Positions 24,369-25,209 of a stretch of 25,209 bases of DNA are shown in pieces; position 1 is the stretch's first letter, and each line of letters begins with the position of its first letter. Position numbers and translations under genes: made by a program. The stretch lies in contig CM007329.1 of NCBI GenBank assembly GCA_000333855.2, forward strand, positions 364,398-389,606, written 5' to 3'. This stretch comes from Endotrypanum monterogeii (Eukaryota > Euglenozoa > Kinetoplastea > Trypanosomatida > Trypanosomatidae). A model generated the notes under the pieces. The model was not told the DNA's origin, searched no databases, and worked only from the letters and a program-made list of their open reading frames with translations.

Positions 24369-25209
24369 CTACAGCAATAATTCCGAGAACAAGCGCCCAC
24401 AGTAAATGCACACCTTCGCAGGTTCCTCTTTAGTTTTTACGGAAAGCAGTTTTCCGTTCGCATCCACTAGCTTCTCACTAAAATGAACCATTTTGCCGAA
24501 GTTCCCTGAGCCAGGCAGGCTGTTGTATTGGTATCCATGCTCAGGGCCCAAGTGTAACAGTTGCGTCCCATCTGCAGAGAGATGTGCAAGGTAAGAATAT
24601 AGGATATTTCTCCCATTAAGAAGATGCCAGTGAGCCTCGACGCACTCATCTGCACACTTTTCTGTGCACGCGTAGGAGCGACCGCTCAGCATGCTGCGGA
24701 CAGTGAAGCCGCGTGCCTCGAAAAATCGATTTCGAAGGCGTCCAGTTGTCAGCATTGTCTTGCGCACTGCCTCCTTCACAGCGCTTCCATCTGCTAGCTG
24801 GTCAGCAGCGCAGCTGGATTTCGTTTGGCAGTTCACATGTTCGTTCACAGGTGGCAACCTCGTCGTAGATACGCGCGCAGGAGCCGGCGCAATTTTCTCT
24901 TGGACGAGATGATTCTCAGTCCTTCCCGCAGTGATGCGCCGGAGGCGATCAAGATCGCCTTCGATACGCTGCAGCCTCTCGCTCTCCACGCAATTCTCGA
25001 TGCACGACAGAATTGCGTCCGCTCGCTTCAGCGATTCCTTTGACCCCTCAAAAATAAAAGAATCACCGCGACTGACAAAGCCGACGCTCGAGAAAAGAAA
25101 CTCGATGAACCCCTCTGGAGGCGGCTCGGCGAAACGACGAAGAGTATTATTCTCTTTTTTAACTTCACGAAACCTTGGATTATCGAATTCCAATAGTAAA
25201 TTAGACAGG
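24369..25209 (-). CDS. PUB/PUG-domain protein, 5'-truncated by window edge
   Basis: The frame is open through the window edge. The first apparent Met at 25193 is really a TTG, not used as a start in these organisms, so the true ATG lies outside. About 279 C-terminal residues are visible. From about 25184 to 24990 the protein reads like a PUB domain: NPRFREVKKENNTLRRF, then GFIEFLFSSVGF, then a short strand and a helix. PUB domains (PNGase, HOIP, UBXD1) bind the C-terminal tail of the AAA ATPase p97/VCP, so a role as a p97 cofactor in the cytosol or ER-associated degradation is inferred. A charged helix (VESERLQRIEGDLDRLRR) and a polar linker follow. The last ~110 residues hold ACTEKCADECVEAHW and a terminal CIYCGRLF, perhaps a metal site; I recognise no family. 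No transglutaminase or UBX domain is visible in this part. It is the first gene in the unit here, and the next start is 438 nt downstream. Confidence 0.85.
   Translation of the reverse strand, partial: LSNLLLEFDNPRFREVKKENNTLRRFAEPPPEGFIEFLFSSVGFVSRGDSFIFEGSKESLKRADAILSCIENCVESERLQRIEGDLDRLRRITAGRTENHLVQEKIAPAPARVSTTRLPPVNEHVNCQTKSSCAADQLADGSAVKEAVRKTMLTTGRLRNRFFEARGFTVRSMLSGRSYACTEKCADECVEAHWHLLNGRNILYSYLAHLSADGTQLLHLGPEHGYQYNSLPGSGNFGKMVHFSEKLVDANGKLLSVKTKEEPAKVCIYCGRLFSELLL

Noticed and set aside
7335..25209. Functional link between the PUB (p97) protein and VPS13 from adjacency
   Set aside because: Trypanosomatid polycistronic units usually group unrelated genes, so adjacency alone is not evidence.

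Overview
The window looks like nuclear DNA of a trypanosomatid, most likely a Leishmaniinae (Leishmania, Porcisia, Endotrypanum or similar). Three intronless genes lie on the minus strand as one slice of a polycistronic unit. They are separated by low-complexity spacers rich in homopurine/homopyrimidine runs, (TA)n and (TG)n. Pyrimidine-tract-plus-AG signals typical of spliced-leader trans-splicing sit before each start. Coding DNA is GC-rich, with Ala/Ser/Thr/Pro/Gly-rich disordered stretches. No tRNA, rRNA, transposon, strand switch or CRISPR was seen.

In transcription order (right to left): (1) 24369-25209 is the 3' part of a gene whose start lies beyond the window edge. It encodes a PUB/PUG-like domain, the fold that docks onto the C-terminal tail of p97/VCP, followed by a Cys-containing C-terminal region I do not recognise. 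(2) 7335-23930 is a 5531-residue VPS13-family bridge-like lipid transfer protein. It has an intact chorein N-terminus, a very long RBG-type rod with disordered inserts, a VAB adaptor-binding domain and a short C-terminus. Its leader carries two overlapping upstream ORFs that abut and overlap the start codon. (3) 1961-5359 is an 1132-residue, mostly disordered protein. Near its C-terminus are three PAM2-like motifs, the peptide that binds the MLLE domain of poly(A)-binding protein. A 21-nt A-rich run lies immediately upstream of its start codon.

The gaps are 23931-24368 (PUB gene 3' end and VPS13 leader), 5360-7334 (VPS13 3' UTR and the leader of gene 3) and 1-1960 (gene 3's 3' UTR and the acceptor region of the next gene, off the left edge). 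I see no convincing protein gene or structured RNA in them.

The observations most worth following are the triple PAM2 array, possibly paired with an A-rich leader; the in-frame/overlapping uORF pair at the VPS13 start; and the PUB domain joined to an unrecognised Cys-containing C-terminus. Gene order in trypanosomatid units usually does not imply shared function, so no joint pathway is claimed.
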